From: Oxyruncus cristatus
Lineage: Eukaryota; Chordata; Aves; Passeriformes; Cotingidae
Length of the DNA stretch: 64,000 nt
Assembly: GCA_013399855.1 (NCBI GenBank)
Contig: VXAY01004115.1
Coordinates: forward strand, 479,302 to 543,301
Direction: 5' to 3'
The notes under the pieces were generated by a model, which was not told where the DNA came from, did not search any database, and saw only the letters and a list, made by a program, of their open reading frames with translations. Below are positions 34,723 to 47,056 of this stretch, piece after piece; the stretch's first letter is position 1; each line of letters opens with the position of its first letter. A program made the translations under genes and the position numbers.

Positions 34723-34960
34723 GATTCACAGATTTAAGGCCAGGAGGGACTATTAGGTCATCTAGCCTGCCTATTGATGTAACAGGCCAGAGAACCTCAT
34801 CTGGTTGCTTAAGCAGTAAGTCCAAGAACCTTTTTGTTTGACTAAAGCATATCTTCCAGTCTGCATGTCTGCAAGTCTTCAGATGAAGACTTTGAGATGC
34901 GAAAAATTAGTCAGTGGTCTCAGAGGTTTACTCCAGTTGTTAACCATCCTCACAGTGTGT
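34723..34960 (-). repeat. Ancient amniote CR1 3' fragment
   Basis: The plus strand shows, in order, 'AGATTCACAGATTTAAGGCC', 'AGGAGGGACTATTAGGTCATC', 'TAGCCTGCCTATTGATGTAAC', 'ACAGGCCAGAGAACCTCAT', 'CTAAAGCATATCTTCCAGTC', and 'CAGTTGTTAACCATCCTCACAG'. This is the reverse complement of the 3' part of the old CR1 type, abundant in turtles and present as fossils in birds. Typical copies there read AGAAGGGACCATTAGATCATCTAGTCTGACC and GTTAATCACCCTCACTG. Divergence is moderate and the 5' side fades out around 34960. Confidence 0.75.
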
Positions 34961-36643
34961 CTTGGCTTCTTCCCCTACTGTATCCTACATTATGTCTTTG
35001 ACCACAGTGGAAGATCCAGTAGGGAGAAGATCACCTTAGTTTTGAGCCTCAGCTGAGATTGTTTCAGACTCTAACCTACATGAAGTTTTTGGGGAAAAAA
35101 AAGCCTGAATTAATTCTTGCTAACATTTTTTCAACAGACCTCCAGATGTTCTTTCCGTTTTCTTTCCCGTAATGGATAAATTCTTTGCAGAGAATCTGTG
35201 TGAGAGCCATATGCCATTTCAAATTCATTTTCAGCCTTTGAGGACATTACTGAAAGACCTCCTCTCAGAATTTTAAGGCTTATAAATCCACAAAAGATGC
35301 TAGATTTTCAAGGGTGAGGCAATTGTGTAGGTATATATGTAAAATCAATACAGATTTCAAGAATTTGGGTGTGCATAAAGGTTGATAAATAGGAGCTGAA
35401 GGGCTTGAAAAATCTTCTCATGTTGTGTGGATGCCTCTTTTGGGAAATACAACTCTGTTCTAATTCATGTGATGCTTGGCAATTATTTGTACAGACTCAC
35501 TGGAAAGGAGTCGGTGTTCCCACTTTTCACCCACCACCATAGTTTCTCACAATTTTCATGTTCATTTCTTTGGACACCTTATCTGAGTGCTGGCTCAAGT
35601 CTCTTCACTCTCCTGGGGTCTATTCAGCACTGTCAGAAAGTCTACAGTTTTCTATCAGGGTGATTTTATTATCTGGCAAATTCACAGATGCTTGTATTAA
35701 ATGGGGATCGAGGAGGAAGAAGATGAGGAGTACGGATCTAAATGTGGTTTCAGGTTTTGGGGAATCATATTTTACTCAGATTGATTTTGCAGTCTGTAAG
35801 GCTAAGTAAAAATACAGCCTGTATGTTAGAGGCAGGCAGAGGAACAAGTGACAGGTAGAAGGCATTCAGCTGTTAGATGGTTCCTTGGAGTTTTGTGCCA
35901 GAGCAAGGCATAGTATTGGGCAGTTGCAATCTGATAATTTAAGCAGAAATTGGTCATGACCGAGAAATCATAATAATTGCTATGTTAATCAAAGCAAAAA
36001 GGCAGGAGAGGTCTGTTTTCTCCTGACAGGCAGGGATGTGCAGATCAGACCAGAATCTACAGGAGAACACTGAAATCTCTTTAGAATAAAAATGTGGAGT
36101 TGAGACAACGTGTTCTTTTAATTGCTCTATTAGCACAAAATAAAAATGCACCTAAACTTTAGTGCTTTTATTATTACACTTAGGAATGTTTACTCACTGG
36201 AGGTAAAGTGCTTTGAGAAGGAAAACATACTTCCTCACAGGGGCTGCTTCCCATATTTGGAGTATGACTGTTTAAATTGTAGCTCAGCAGAAATATTTTG
36301 ATTCTGTGGGGCACCAGCAGCTCAGCAACAGTGCTGCCTTTCACATCCAGTTCTTAAGCGTAACAGATCATTTAGACCCTGGGTTGGCTAGGCTCACATA
36401 AACCAGGTTTACAAAGAGTTATAAAAGCTTGGCTTTCCTCCTTCCTTCTCCCCCACATTCCAATTTTTCCCCTTATAATTTTACCACTAGGCAATGCAGT
36501 CAAGCTTTTCTTGGATCATATGCATCTAGATCAATAAATATCAGTTACAGAATGGGAATCTACACACAGGCATATGCTAGAAGGATGAAATAGTTTTGTT
36601 TGTTTAAAGGGACTTCAAAGTGTGTTTTGTTTTATATTTTCAG
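34961..36643. other. Unique non-coding DNA, no gene recognised
   Basis: No recognisable repeat or coding segment. The open frames (for example 35427-35809, plus) are short and show no motif. Confidence 0.6.
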
Positions 36644-36775
36644 GGCACAATGCCTATGTTATATAGGTACCAAGCTGAAGTTGGAGCGGAAGAAGAAAGT
36701 TCTTTCTGAAAAAGCGGCAATGCTAGAATGTGCTGTGGAGACTCAGATTGTTTTTCAGCTCTAGTGGCATGTATG
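36644..36775 (+). other. Exon-like segment with splice-site look-alikes and a 39-codon frame
   Basis: A pyrimidine-rich stretch ending TATATTTTCAG (AG at 36642-36643) resembles a strong 3' splice site. ATG|GTAAGA at 36773-36781 resembles a strong 5' splice site. Between them lie 132 bases. One frame (first full codon at 36645) is open for 39 codons to a TAG at 36762-36764. Its translation contains TKLKLERKKKVLSEKAAML, rich in Lys and Glu and compatible with a short helix. I do not recognise the protein. The stop before the donor argues against a normal internal coding exon. It could be a last coding or UTR exon, an exon of a non-coding RNA, or chance. Confidence 0.25.
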
Positions 36776-39084
36776 GTAAGAAAAATGATGTTGTCTCTGG
36801 CTGGGTAAGGGTACTACACATTATGGAATAACCTACTTTTCAGCTGAGATCATATAGGTATTGTCTATAGATAGATGCAAAGCATCTTATGGGAACAAGA
36901 TGTTTGCTTCAACAACAGACTGTCAAAAACATTAAGGCAATTTTTTTCTGACATTTTTTAGACTATGAGTCAGCCTCTGCCAGGCACCTTATCCTGTCCT
37001 CCTATCATGTCCCCCTTGCATGAGATAAATTACTTTATTAGCTCTAAAGTGAGATTCAAAATGATACTCAACCATTTGCAGAATGATACTAAAAGGTTTA
37101 TCAGAGATTCCTTGGGACCCAAATGGTACACAACATTTCTGCTGGCCCTGAGTCATTTTCATCTACCTACCTTATCTCAAACACAGGAACTAGATTCAGT
37201 GGGTTTTAGGTCAAGGCCATGCTCTGTGCAGAGGAACTCAGCTAAAGTCATGATTCTGCCAATAAACTGAGCATCACTGTATTCCAGAACAGTATCCCTA
37301 ATCAGAATTTCACTTTCTCTAAAATGGATTTAGATCTTTGCATGGAGTTCCTGTGGAAGGCCAGCATAGTTAGTTGTCCTTTTGACTGTATAATGGTAGA
37401 AGAATTGCCACAATGAGACCAAAGGCAGAGGTTACAGTCAAAAGCATTGCAACTTTCCAATTACAGTTAACTCTTAAGAAGATACAGTCCTTCTGGTTAT
37501 AACTAATGCAAAATGTCGGACTGGCATTATGTAGAAATATGCCGAATCAGCAGTGATGATGGTAGCCTTTGAAACTTGCTGAACTAAGAAAGTCAAGCAT
37601 GGGACTCAGCATGAGCTATTGTAAAGGCAATCGTTTCCTGTATGAAAAAGTGCTAATTTTATCATGTTTGCTTTTTAAGAAACAAGGCTCAAGATTTAGC
37701 AGACAGGAATCGTGACAATGAGATTTCACTTAGCCATCTCCTGCAGGCCTATTGCATGATGCTAAGCAATCACTTTCCTTCTTTGTGCTTCCATCTCTTA
37801 ATTCAGAAGCTGAGAAATACTAATTATTTCTATAGTCCCCGCTGCAGAGGATGCAACAACAGCGAGGAGAGACAGCCCCAGCATAGGGGAGTCTGAACAA
37901 CAGAAATGTGCTGGAGACCAGCAAATGCCTGTCATAGCAGCTAGTAGGATGGTTTGTCTTGCGTTTGGTCCAAACACAGGTTGGTAGGTTGCAGCTGCAC
38001 CGTTAGAAGCATCAAATTTGCTTATAAATCAAGGACCTCAGAGCATTCTCCAAATGTTAGTTAAGTGTTGTACCTTATGCCAGACTTACTTGTAATGCAA
38101 GTAAATATTAATAGATATGTTTTACAAATGGGGAAATCTGAGTTCCCTGAAACTACTTCGCAAATCTAGAACCAAGCACCATCAGAGCTGAGGAGGGACC
38201 TTGTGACAATGTGCTGCAGGTATTGGCTCTTTAACATCTTTGCAAGAAGCGAATAACAGCAGTATGAGAGGTGTTCTGTCAATCTCTCATCCAGCCTCTG
38301 AGTAACTGCTTTGTTTTTCTTTAGCTGTATCTGTGAAAAGCAAGTGCTGGTTCTCTTCATCAGACAAAAATAGCAGAATAGGATTTGAGTATTTTATTCC
38401 TCAGCTCTGTCAGGCTATGTAGTACTTGGTAAAAGACACGGAAAAAGTAAAAAAGACACCCCGAATAAGAAAAGCATGTTGAAGTCTGACAGTGTAAGTC
38501 CCAGAATACAAGGGAATTTGTGCAAAGCAGTCTGTTTATACAAATTAGAAACCAGAAGAGCCACAGTAGGGAAATTTGCAAGAAGCAGTTCTGAATCTAG
38601 GCAAAACAGATGTAGTTGCTTTGCCTTGTTCACGTCTGACTTGATATTCAGTTGGAGGGTTGATCTGTGCATAATTCTGTTTTGAGATGTAAAAAAGCTC
38701 TCAGGAACTTCTATCAGCTGAGATCAATATAAGAAACCAGGTCAAAGATAAGCTGAGAGAGCACAGACAGGTCGAAGGTTGGAAACTCACACATTTGCCC
38801 TATGTAATCCTTCACTGTTGTTACTGACAGAACCTATAGTTATTGCAGTTAAAAGCTCAGATAGCAGCGGCACAGATTGAGCTTGCTCCATGTTTTCAGA
38901 AGACAATCTTTAGAAACATCAGTACTCTATCAGACTTTCCAGTCATTTTGTTGCAAGAGATGTGTATATTTATACCAACATATACAAGCACACACCTGCA
39001 AGAAGACTTTTTGCTAGATAAAGTCCTCATTAATTATAAATTGATCTATTTACACTGACCAACTTGAAGCATGTAAGGCTATGT
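36776..39084. other. Mostly unique non-coding DNA
   Basis: No gene was recognised. A MIR-like fragment near 37755-37845 is listed separately. Open frames on both strands at 38360-38685 overlap one another and are motif-free. Confidence 0.6.
37755..37845 (-). repeat. MIR-like ancient SINE fragment
   Basis: 'AAGCAATCACTTTCCTTCTTTGTGCTTCCATCTCTTAATT' in pieces, then 'CTGAGAAATACTAATTATT', corresponds block by block to the reverse complement of MIR (AAGTCACTTAACCTCTCTGTGCCTCAGTTTCCTCATCTG then GGGATAATAATAG). Diverged; the assignment comes from block order. Confidence 0.35.
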
Positions 39085-39166
39085 TATTTAAATTAAGATT
39101 TAAATTAAGATCTTTAAGACATTTAAATCAAAGTAAGATAATTAAATTAAGATATAAATTAAGATT
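39085..39166. repeat. ATTAAGAT-type degenerate tandem repeat
   Basis: Variants of AAATTAAGAT recur five or so times with irregular spacing (for example at about 39090, 39101, 39143 and 39156), interrupted by TTTAAGACATTTAAATCAAAG. This is low-complexity DNA built by local duplication. Confidence 0.8.
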
Positions 39167-41606
39167 GATCCAAAGGAAAACCTGATCCACTTGATCAAGA
39201 TAGGCCAGTTCCTAAGAGTTTAGTGAATCAGAGGTTTGGGAATTACTGTGAACATCATTAAGCAGAATCCCTGGTTGTGATATGAGTCCCTGAATGTATA
39301 GTTGATGGTTTATATTTAGCAAAATATGACAATTTGGCAGGTGGATTCAAGTCAGGAAACATAATCCAAACAGAGGTTTGGGTATTATTTACTCAAAACT
39401 TTCGATGAATATTCTTTTAGCAGTGTGTGTTTCAGAGGTAAATATATGATTGTTAAAATTTAGAAACAGGGATATAGACACATTTTCCTCCTTTAATTCA
39501 CTGAGTAGCATTTTCTGAGTCAATTCTGCTGCATGTATTAAAACTGCATGTATTTTGCCATGAATTAAAATCAACAAAGTTTAAGAATGGTGAGTCTGAA
39601 AACTAGATGCAGGTGAGCTGGGACCCAGAAACAGAGAAATTACTTAATTAGAGCTACATGGCCATTCACTGGCTGGCATCAGAACAGCTCAATGATCAGT
39701 CTGTTGGAATACTGTGGCTTTCTGTTTTCATCTTTTAATATGTCTGCATTTCCATGCAGATGTCATGCTATATTATAATAGCACAGTAGGAGTCACAGTT
39801 AAAACTCAGACCCTAGTGATAAGTATTTTAGAAAAAGAAAATCATAAAAGCAGTGGATGCTCTGCAGAGCTTGCTGTCTGTAACCCCAGTAGTACAGCCT
39901 GTGGTTACCTCCAAAGCTCCACTGACATCACTGGGAAAATTAAAAATGTGCTAGCTCTCATTGCAGTCTGTCTTACCTAACCTCTTATTTAAGTAAAACA
40001 GAGGGGCCATGTATTTTGCTGAGTAGAGACACCAGGCTGAATTGGGACCCCAGAGATGGTTACATGCATCGTTTGTTCAAGATTGCACCAAGCCCTTTTC
40101 CTGCCTCATCATGATCAAGTAACTTTCTTGTGGCAACCACAGTAATTCCCTGCAGGGGGCAGGGATATTAAGAAAGTATGTTTAGAGTCTCTTAATGTAA
40201 TTTAGCAGCAGGAAACTAGGAAGGAGTGCCAGAACCATGTGAATAGCCAGTTCTTTGTGTGGCACTTGCAAATGCTCCACCTAGGCCACAGCAGGGCAAT
40301 TGCTGTTTCGTTTGAATTTATTACTAAGAAGTGTTTGTCTACAAGTACATTCCACACCTGATTTAAGGCTTTTCATTTGCAGGTAACTTATGTAATAGTA
40401 AATTTACAGTTTAAATGTGGTTAATGAAAATCAGTATTTTATTCACTGGAAACAATTTCATGCCAAGAATCGTACTCTCCCAAGGCCAGGTAAGTCTGCT
40501 GGGTGACAGTGCTGTCAACACCTCTTAGCACTCAATGTAGTACATAGTTGCTTTTGGCACCTGAATACTGTGGAAGTGTCCTTGTTATAGTTCCGTGGTA
40601 ATCCAGGCAAGAAAACATTTCATTGCAAAAAACATTCATTTAGATCAAGTCAGTAAGGAGAAAAAAAACAACTACTTTAGCATAGTGAAGAACTTGTGGT
40701 AAGGGAATGATCTAGCCTGAGGATATCCAGAGACACAGAGAGCAAAAATGAACTGTGTCAGGTCATTCCTCTATTCAGTGGCTGTTTCACTCCATAGTGA
40801 TAGTAACTCAGCCATTTAAACATGCTGTTTCTACCCTCTATTGTACTGGTTACATGAATCTAATAACAATATTTAGTTACAGAAGATTAATGAAGTAGTT
40901 TAGGTTGCAAGTACCAAATGATGCATTGAAAATGATGCAAAGAATAAAAGCAACATCAAAACAACAACAAAACCCCCAATCCTCACTTGTGTCCTTAAAA
41001 ACTAGTTAAAAATATTAAGACAAATTTATCCATCTGTTGCCCTCAAATAAAAGACATCAGGGTTGAATTTGGCCCCCCTTTATTCAATTTGTCCTCAATT
41101 TGCTAAGCTCATTAATTTTCTCTTGTTTTACTCTCTGTTAACTGAGAAACAGCGGCCTCTTTGCAACAGGCATTAGAAGCAGGAAATCTCAGGGTATGTT
41201 TCCAATTGCCAGACTTTCTTTCCCTCTTTCTGTTGTTCCTGTTCTTAAGGAAGCACGAGGGGGTGGCATGAACATGAGGTGCCACTAGGGAAACAGAAAG
41301 AGAACATCAAGGTCAGGGTGAAAACCACACAAGAAGCAGGAAGAGATGCTTGCAGTGAGGTTCATGACCTTTGTATTTTTTTTCTGATTGTCCAGGAGAG
41401 GGAGGAAGGGGGTTAGAGAAGGAGAGATAGGAAGTTAACATTAGAGAAAATGTATTCATAACCTCTGCTAGGAAACATCAGAGAGTTAGAAAGGTTATAT
41501 TGAAACCACTAAAAATCGGAGGTGTGTCTGATCTTTGTTCCCAACAGGTCAAAGCCTGGGTTTCTAAAGAACAGCTGAATGATACAAAATACTTGAAATA
41601 TCTAGT

Positions 41607-41610
<4 letters not shown>
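39167..41610. other. Unique non-coding DNA, no gene recognised
   Basis: No exon-like or repeat structure beyond weak resemblances to old repeat modules (for example 'CTCCACTGACATCACTGGG' near 39917 and 'GGTTGAATTTGGCCCC' near 41061). Too short to call. Confidence 0.6.

Positions 41611-41642
<32 letters not shown>
41611..41642. repeat. A32 homopolymer tract
   Basis: Thirty-two uninterrupted As. The sequence before it has no AATAAA signal or recognisable SINE or retrogene body, so it is recorded as a simple repeat. The length suggests instability and possible assembly error. Confidence 0.9.
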
Positions 41643-41644
<2 letters not shown>

Positions 41645-41763
41645 AGAAGTAAACAATACATTTTATAATTGGTAAAACTGAATTACCAAATATAGTAATT
41701 TAAGATGTTCATAAAAACTGGCAGGTATTAGCCTTAGTGAGAGTCTTCAAATTCTCATTAAGA

Positions 41764-41800
41764 TAGAATTGTTTAGGTTGGAAAAGACCTTTAAGACAGT
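41764..41800 (-). repeat. CR1 LINE 3' tail fragment
   Basis: 'TAGAATTGTTTAGGTTGGAA' and 'AAGACCTTTAAGA' match the reverse complement of the CR1 end (AGAATGGTTTAGGTTGGAAAAGACCTTTAAGATCAT). Only about 37 bases are clear; the element then diverges beyond recognition. Confidence 0.7.
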
Positions 41801-44800
41801 TCTCTTTGTGTTCTGGCTTGGATGTAGTAGCGTACATGTTCTGCTCCACAAATACACAAATGGAAAACTGTGACCAGGTCAGAGTGCCATTTAATTTTGT
41901 CCATGCTTGCTGAGGTCTCAAACATTTCAGATTAGGCACATTCCTTGAGAAGATAGAATCTTTCTTTCCAGTGCCTTGGGGAACAATTTTAGTGCATCAC
42001 CACCAATCGAGAAGCCAAAAGTCTGAAACAAAATTCAAGCACAATCTTTGCCTGTTTTGGTACATAGGGAACTGCATAGCTTATTTTTACTTACTCTGTG
42101 AGAACCTTGCCTGATATCTACTGATATTGATGCTCCCTTATTGTTTCATTTGCAAATTTATTCCTTGTCCATTTTCCAGCTTCTTACAGTGTTCTTTTTT
42201 TTTAACGCAACTGCCTTAGTGCTTTTGCTGTACATCTTTGAATATTTAATATTTTTCCAATGCAGATATAAATAAATTTGTGAAATATCATAATTCATCT
42301 CAAAATGGGATATTTTTTTATCTCATTAAAGGTCTGTTTTTATGCTTCCTGTTCTAAACTGCTGCCTTCAACTTGCATTCAGAAATCCCATCAATGTTCA
42401 TATAGATTCAGGGAAAATAAGTCTGCTGAAAAATTAATAATTGTATTTATTAGCTAAGAGAGGCTTAATTAATTTTATTGATAAAGGATCAGTGTCTGTA
42501 AACAGAGAGAAGTTACATAAGAGCACCTTATAAAGCTGATTAGTCCTGAACCAAAGACACAAGGATGGGGATAAACACCTGGTTGTTTCTTTTGACTGTA
42601 GCTTGAAAATGATTATATTCTTGAGAATCAGAGGAGGAAATTATCTCTTATAGAAATCTCTGTTAACAGTAAAGGGAACATGTTCAAGCACTTGGGAGCC
42701 ATGTCTATGGTTAGAAAACTTTCACATATTGTCATTTTTGCCAATGGTGCCTGAGCCCAGCAAACACAGCAATAAAAATGGTCTCGGAAGGCTTCATCTA
42801 TTAGTAAAGTAAACACTGCCAGGAAGTGTTCCTCAGCACTGGAACTCCGTTCTCTGTACTAGTAGATTTTTTAAAAAGTTCTTGGCATAGTTTCACTTCC
42901 ACTACCTGGAATTCTCGTACACAATTCCTGAGCATGCAGGAGTTAGCAGTTCACAGTGAACAGCTAGAATGGGGCCACCCTGTTAGAGGATAAGTGAAAC
43001 TGGTAGCACGGAAGAGGACTCACTGAGATTAGTACCAAAGAACCAGCTCAGGTATGTGTTAGCTCTCTTAGACAAGCCACTCACTGGCTTAATCTCAATA
43101 GCAGCAAGTTATAACTTGTTTCCCTGAATACTTCTAGGGGAATGAGTTGCACCTACAGTTCTAGAGATCAGGCTGGCAAAGCGCCAAAGAAGACCATGAT
43201 TTGGGTTGTTGTTAGGTATCAACCAACCTCACTTTCACTGACTTGCTACCTGACCTTGCCTTTATCCTTCAGAGCCTGCAAGATAATTTTCTTATTATAA
43301 GCACACTGCTGAGATCTTTTGGATTCACTTTCCTAAAGATGAAAGTTCTTGTTTACCCGCAGAGCACTTACAGTTTAGGAAGTTGCCAGCATTTTCTCTA
43401 CAGAACCTTGCCAGCATCAATTAATCTTAAACTGGAGTGATTGCTTCTAGAGTAATAAAGCCTAATTTAGTTTCCATGACTAATTCAGGCTTCTTGATGG
43501 AGAGCTATCAGTTATGCTACCTAAAATGATGAAGTTTTTTCAGGCAGTTGGAAACTCAGCACCTGGTGTGGAAATTAATATAAGATAAAGCCAGAACTTG
43601 AACTTGGCTTGTGTTCACCCTCAGTTAGGATCGAGGTTCCTCTGCTGGTCTTGTCTGTCAACATGTTGCTCACTGTTGGAATTTGAAGCTAAATGAAGGT
43701 CCATAGCATCCTTCATGGCAGTGTAGCAAATGAGATCAAGTGGGGAAAAAAGAGATGGTACATATCTATCTCTTTTCTTATACTCAGTATCACAAACCAG
43801 GTACTTGGGAGGTGGCTCAGTTACACTCTGCTGTCAGAGGCTTTGCACTGCAGACATCACAGAAACATCATCAGCTGTTGCCACAGACAGTCAGGAGGGA
43901 GTGTGTAGAAGGGAAAGAAATTAGAAGTTCTGTTTTTCGAAATGTATGGTTAGAAATGTGTGGTCACAGAATTCACTGAAGAAGATAGAGAGTGTTGGTC
44001 AGATGTTAACTGCTTAAACCCAAAAAAGTCCTTGCTGCTCTGTTGGGATTCCACTGGACAGGCAACACTGGAAGATAAGCAAAGTGCCAACTGGGACGGA
44101 AAAGATGGGACAAAAATTACACTCTGAGAGAGTCAGAGAGCAAGGAAGCTTGCCAGGGAGGATAAAACAGGGCAGATGACAGGGAATGGTGACTAATGGA
44201 ATAACTAGAAATGGCAATTGCATGAGTGTCCCATATGGTAGAGACCAGTAATGACATGCCTTACATTCTCAGGAGCAGTTGTCAGTAGCACCCGGTAGAA
44301 AATGAAGCTGAACGAACTGTTAGCTTCAGGGTAGTGACAAGTGCTCAGACTTCAGACTGCCTGAAACTCCTCTGGCAAAGGGCACTGATTGGCTCTCAGG
44401 CTGCTGCTGTCAGTAAGGAGGCCAAGGACTGAACACTCCTTTCCCTCTTGGGGTGGTCTTGCTGCTTTGAGTGAGCTGCGTGTGTGGCAGAGACCCTCTC
44501 CCTGCCACTGCTTGTCTTGTACCTATTCTGCAGACAGAAGGCCTCTGTCTGCCGACTTGTTAAACTGGCATCTTCTATCAGCAATAGAGTCACTAAAGAA
44601 ACATGTAGGAAGGGAGAGTTTATTTTGCTGATACTCTTTATTTTAATCATACAAAGAAAATGACAATTTTTATATAGAAGCCATTAGGGATGCAAGAGGC
44701 ATCGGTTCCTAGCTCTGGGGTTCTTTCTTTTAAACAGACTGTGGCAATGCAAATACAGCCCGTCATGATATTTATATCTTTAATTCTTGCATTCATCACA

Positions 44801-46964
44801 TTACTAACACACTGATGGGCCTCTTGTTCTTCATTTGTCTATTTCCTTAAACTTTCTGCCCCCTTTTTTATTATTATTATTTTTTCTGTCATGTGTGCAG
44901 TTCTTGAAGGTCAATCAGACGTCACGGATAGAGCCATTCTGTTCATGGGCTCGCAAGCAGCTTGTTTATGAATGAAGAAGGCTTTGTGAACTTCCAGAGA
45001 CATGCTGAGCTTTTTTATGAAACTACCAGTGGGACAAGGAGCTTGGGAAAGTAAAGGCCTCTTACGGAAACAGAAAACAGAGGCACCCTGCCAAAAAACC
45101 TGGGCTGACATTCCAGTTTGTCAGTCTTGTCCAAAAAACAAGTTTCTAGAAAACAGATCAGGTATCTACATGTCCAGGGTTCGAGCTGACCATATGTGAG
45201 CACAGGGAAATGTGTAAGTTAGGACATTGCCACAGCAAACGCTTGAGATTTGACCATAAAGGTGTCATAAAATGATCAGGCCAGGAATACCAGAGCTTCA
45301 TGGAACAGAAAACAGAAGGATAAACACACCTTAAAGAAAAAACATGAAGGGACTCTGTCTGCAATGAATGTCTATTGATTTTATATTGATCGTCCCAGTT
45401 TTTTAACCAAATTTTTCCTATCCTAAAATCAGTGCTTCATGCAACTGAAAAGACATTCTTTAATTAGGGGTATGTGCAAACACTTCTAAAAAATTAAAAA
45501 TTTAGAAATCACAAAGCAAACACAGGTAAAACCAAGCAATGTTTCCAGTGCAGTATCTAGCTCATGCAGATAATTTTGAGGTCAGTATTTTCTTCATCCT
45601 GATACCCTGAATGACCTCTGAGTTATTACACATTTGTTTAGATTTTATATTTACATTTAGTATGTTTAATGGAATTCTAAACTGAGATTCTGGTAGTTTT
45701 GATGAGAATTTTTCAGCTGCTATCATCTCTATAGAATTTGAAAATATCCAAAAAAGTCAAAACTTTAGTTTGAGAAATGACCAGAGAGTTTTAAGTAGGT
45801 GAAGCTTATTGTTAGACAGGTGAACACTGAATGAAGGATAAGAATTTAAGGAATTGTAACATTGATTACTTTGTGCATTCTTAATTTTTTACTGTGTCAT
45901 TTCTGTTGCAAGATTAGCAATGTCCCAATTGCCATTGCTGGATGATGCCAACAGGGAACAGAGAAATCTAAAGGAAGGGACTCAGCCCATTCATGTTTCT
46001 ACGTCTTTCATTTTGTTTCACTGTGTGCTGAATTTCCTACAGGAGCGAGTTAATACCATATAGGACTTGGCCTGCTCTGTAATAACTCTTGTAAGTGTAC
46101 TACTTTGTAAAGCCAAACTGTGCAACTGATTCTTGGATATTTTAGTCATCAGTAGAAGAATTAGAAACAGTCTGTTTGAGTATCTTGGATTCTATTTGAA
46201 TCTCTTGTACTCTTCGGGCTTCTTACATGTGTAGCACCCCTAATACATTTAGCTGGGGAAAGAGGAGAGGAACTACCAGAATCTTTTAACTGGCCTTAAT
46301 TTGCTTTACTTTAATTTAGACTTTGGGTGCCAACACAGTGCAAACTGGGTGAATGTTGTTCACTGGCATTTTCATTGTTGTGTTCATTGCTCCAGTTCCT
46401 TCAGGGAAAATGCTGATCTCGTTCATGAAAGCAGCTCCAAAAACACACAGTGAAGCAACACAGAGATAGGCAAGCGGAGGTCTAAGCCAGACCTCAGTGT
46501 TCCTCCATAGTAGTTGGCCCTGCAGCCCCCAAGTACTATGTGTAGTCTTTTTCTGAATGTCTTTGGCAATTTTTTTGAACAACAGTAAGAAGGACAAAAC
46601 CCAAAGAAAACAAATCAGTAGTCCCCAAAGCTTCATACACCAAATAGCCAGTGTAGTTTGAAGATGCTATCTGACATGAAAGGAATAGTGAGTTGTGGAA
46701 AATTTGGTTACAGGTACTTCTTGCTTTTTTATCACTCCAGGAGTGAGATTTTCTCTGACTTACTTTCCAGCTCTTGCCTTCCATATCATCATCATCATCA
46801 CTTTTCTCCTTCATGCTCCTCATTACCTTGTCCACATGCCCTTGTCTCTTGGTGTATTTCTACTTCCATACAGTCATGATTTTCTCTTTTTGTTTGAGTC
46901 AGGCTATTTTTCATGTGCGGATATGGCACTTTTGAGAAATGGTTCTGGGATGGAACTGGCAATT
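41801..46964. other. Mostly unique non-coding DNA
   Basis: No gene was recognised. The part at about 42420-42540 is AT-rich, with AATTAATAATTG and CTTAATTAATTTTATTGATAA cores and a forkhead-like TGTAAACA near 42497. The (ATT)n run near 44868 is a short microsatellite. Open frames at 43693-43979 and 44389-44650 overlap in several frames and are unrecognised. Confidence 0.6.
46785..46800. repeat. (ATC)n microsatellite
   Basis: About five tandem ATC/CAT units. The Asp runs and His runs of the overlapping frames derive from it. Confidence 0.85.
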
Positions 46965-47056
46965 TATGGTTTATGATTGGACTTGCTCATCTTAAAGGTG
47001 TTTTCCAATCTAAATTATTTTATAATTATGTAGTTCCATGATTCTATGATTCTATG
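46965..47056 (+). repeat. CR1 LINE 3' tail
   Basis: 'GATTGGACTTGCTCATCTTAA', 'AGGTGTTTTCCAATCTAAAT' and the terminal ATTCTATGATTCTATG (47041-47056) match the avian CR1 3' end (TGGACTTGATGATCTTAAAGGTCTTTTCCAACCTAAAT). It carries an insertion-like TTATTTTATAATTATGTAG stretch before the terminal repeat. It is 5'-truncated and non-coding. Confidence 0.85.

Noticed and set aside
46536..46835. Minus-strand frame with a run of Asp residues (DDDDD) that looks like an acidic protein
   Set aside because: The Asp run is the translation of the (ATC)n microsatellite at 46785-46800. The rest has no recognisable motif.
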